A DNA stretch of 64,000 nt from Salvator merianae (lineage: Eukaryota; Chordata; Lepidosauria; Squamata; Teiidae): positions 82,069,137 to 82,133,136 of the forward strand of contig QVOM02000025.1 in NCBI GenBank assembly GCA_003586115.2, given 5' to 3'. Below, one piece after another: positions 62,365-64,000 of the stretch. Below the pieces are notes generated by a model. The model was not told the DNA's origin, searched no databases, and worked only from the letters and a program-made list of their open reading frames with translations. The position numbers and the translations under genes were made by a program. Numbering within the stretch: position 1 is the first letter of the stretch; every line of letters starts with the position of its first letter.

Positions 62365-64000
62365 CCAATTATGGGCTGGATTGAATGATCTGGTCCAAGA
62401 CTGGAGCAGCAGCTGACAAAGCTGGCCTAGAGTTGTCCACACTGTTGCAGCCCAGCCTCCCAGTCCGAACTCAGAACATTGCCAGAATGTCTTATCAATC
62501 TATTCTAATCCACTTCCTTTGAGCTGTGTTGTCCATATGACCATCCATAATAGGCACCAGCTATCACTGGGTTTCGTAACTCTAAGAACCCTTGCGTGTG
62601 CTTTGCAGAGAGTTTGAATCACTGGTTACTTCTGACTCCACATGAAGACCCCTGCTGTTTCTTCATTTCTACATATGGTACATAATCCCCTGCCTTTTGC
62701 CAGAGTTTGAGGACGTGTGTAGTAGATCTGTTAGCAAGGACACCTTTTGCTAGTCAACCCAACCAATGTTTGTTGATACCTGATTGTACTTTCAGGTAAG
62801 AGCAACTTGGAATTAGTCACTACATCACAATGTGCAAATCTATTTTTTGGACCTGAATTGAACACAGCCACATTGATACGTTACTCATAATATACTCAAC
62901 TTATCTTTCTCCCTAGCACTCACACAAGGGAGGTGTCGACTTAATGTCCTTGGTAGGAGCCATGGGCATATCCTTGTTGAATCTTTGGAAAAATGGTTTC
63001 TTGTTCATATTTGCCAACTGTTTGATGCAGCCAGAACACTCATGCCTTCTAGGACTTTCTAGTGGCTTCTGAAACAAAACAAACCATTCAGCCTAAACTG
63101 AATGTTCCCATTGGCTGAAGGCATCCAATAGGAACATTTTATACAAAAGAGAAGAAAAAGCCTTCAACGTGTTCTCATTGTCCAGAACTTTAGAAGACTA
63201 GCAAAGTTCCAGCTGGAAGCCTCTCCCCTATCATAACTCCATACAGAATGAAGGTTCTCAGACTTTGGATTATAGACTACTAATAGTTCAAATGTTCTAC
63301 TCCAATCCATGGAAGGTAGCAGCAAAGTCACAGAGCTTCAGTATTTCCCCCCCCCCACTATTACCTTGTCTCAACACCTTCCTACTATCATTTCCAACTC
63401 TATTTTTATTTTCTACACTCTAGCTAATGGCCAGCCCCTTAAGTTTTTTACCTGTGCTTTGGCTGCAGACAAAATTCTCAAGGGATCCAAGTTACAGATA
63501 TTGATCTTTCATCCACATGATCTTGCTTAGATCTGTATTCCAGGGAGGTGACATTACTCTCCACAATGGAGCAGGTGCCAAATCCGTTTACGGTGAGAAG
63601 CTACTGAGAACTACCTTCTCAACACACAGACCCTGCAGTATTACCTACTGTACAAGCGCCTATTGTCCAAGCAAAACTAGACAACTGGATGGGACACAAA
63701 AGACTTTTCTCCCTGTCAAAAAAAAAAAAAAGGAGCTGCCAGACACTGTAAAAATGCTGAGAATTTGTTGAAATCATGACTGGACCACCAGGCAACCTCG
63801 ATACCATGTCAGGGCTGCGGCAGTCTATTGGCTGCCTAAGTTGTAGGGGATCCTATACTATCTCTACATTCCTGATATTGAACCAACTTTCCAGCCATCT
63901 GACAAGACTCTTGTCACAAGGCTTTGATAGCAACTTCCAGAAACTCACCAAGTGCCTGAAAAGAACCAAAAGAAAGGCGGAAGATGCATGCTGAGCTCCA
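62365..64000. other. Right end of the window, no gene recognised
   Basis: Mostly unique-looking DNA. A (C)10 run lies at 63348 and an A13 run at 63719. The missing first PPEF2 exon may lie here unrecognised or beyond the window. Confidence 0.4.

Noticed and set aside
63776..63994. A 72-codon frame at the right edge as the start of another gene
   Set aside because: No recognisable family, no clear splice sites, and it is on the strand opposite PPEF2 within its likely intron.

Overview
This is a vertebrate nuclear window. The genes have long introns with GT/AG (and one GC/AG) borders, and the remaining DNA is dense in LINEs, SINEs and short DNA transposons. The mix of BovB (RTE clade) LINE pieces, tRNA-headed SINEs with a BovB-type tail (Sauria-SINE type), CR1 and L2-type LINE 3' ends and many fold-back MITEs points to a squamate reptile, most likely a lizard. 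I cannot name the species from the sequence.

Two protein-coding genes can be read almost completely, facing each other tail to tail. NUP54 (nucleoporin p54) lies on the + strand in 13 coding exons from 6246 to 27220. It is intact: 1674 coding bases, 557 residues, every splice phase fits. It has one FG-rich exon (8967-9128) that the human protein as I know it lacks. PPEF2 (serine/threonine protein phosphatase with EF-hands 2) lies on the - strand in 15 recognised coding exons from 59792 down to 30889. Its IQ motif, all phosphatase metal-site motifs and the C-terminal EF-hands are present. Only the short first coding exon was not found. One PPEF2 intron starts with GC instead of GT, and one 5' splice site directly abuts the end of a DNA transposon.

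Layout: 1-5500 is the 5' flank of NUP54, with no recognisable gene. 5520-6245 is the NUP54 promoter and 5' UTR, with ETS-type sites. 6246-27220 is NUP54. 27221-30888 is the space between the two stop codons, with an L2-type LINE remnant and several poly(A) signals. 30889-59792 is PPEF2, whose introns carry most of the mobile elements. 59793-64000 is upstream PPEF2 intron or flank with L2, BovB and CR1 pieces.

The two genes are not an operon and need not work together: NUP54 builds the central channel of the nuclear pore, while PPEF2 is a calcium-responsive phosphatase of sensory cells. No prokaryotic or defence-type system is present. The novelty is in the repeats: several fold-back MITE families (one copy with an exact 8-bp target duplication, another with a SINE nested inside), a pair of directly repeated ~1.5-kb DNA transposons that bracket two PPEF2 exons, a tandem 5S-rRNA-derived unit, and a solo LTR with a 4-bp target duplication.
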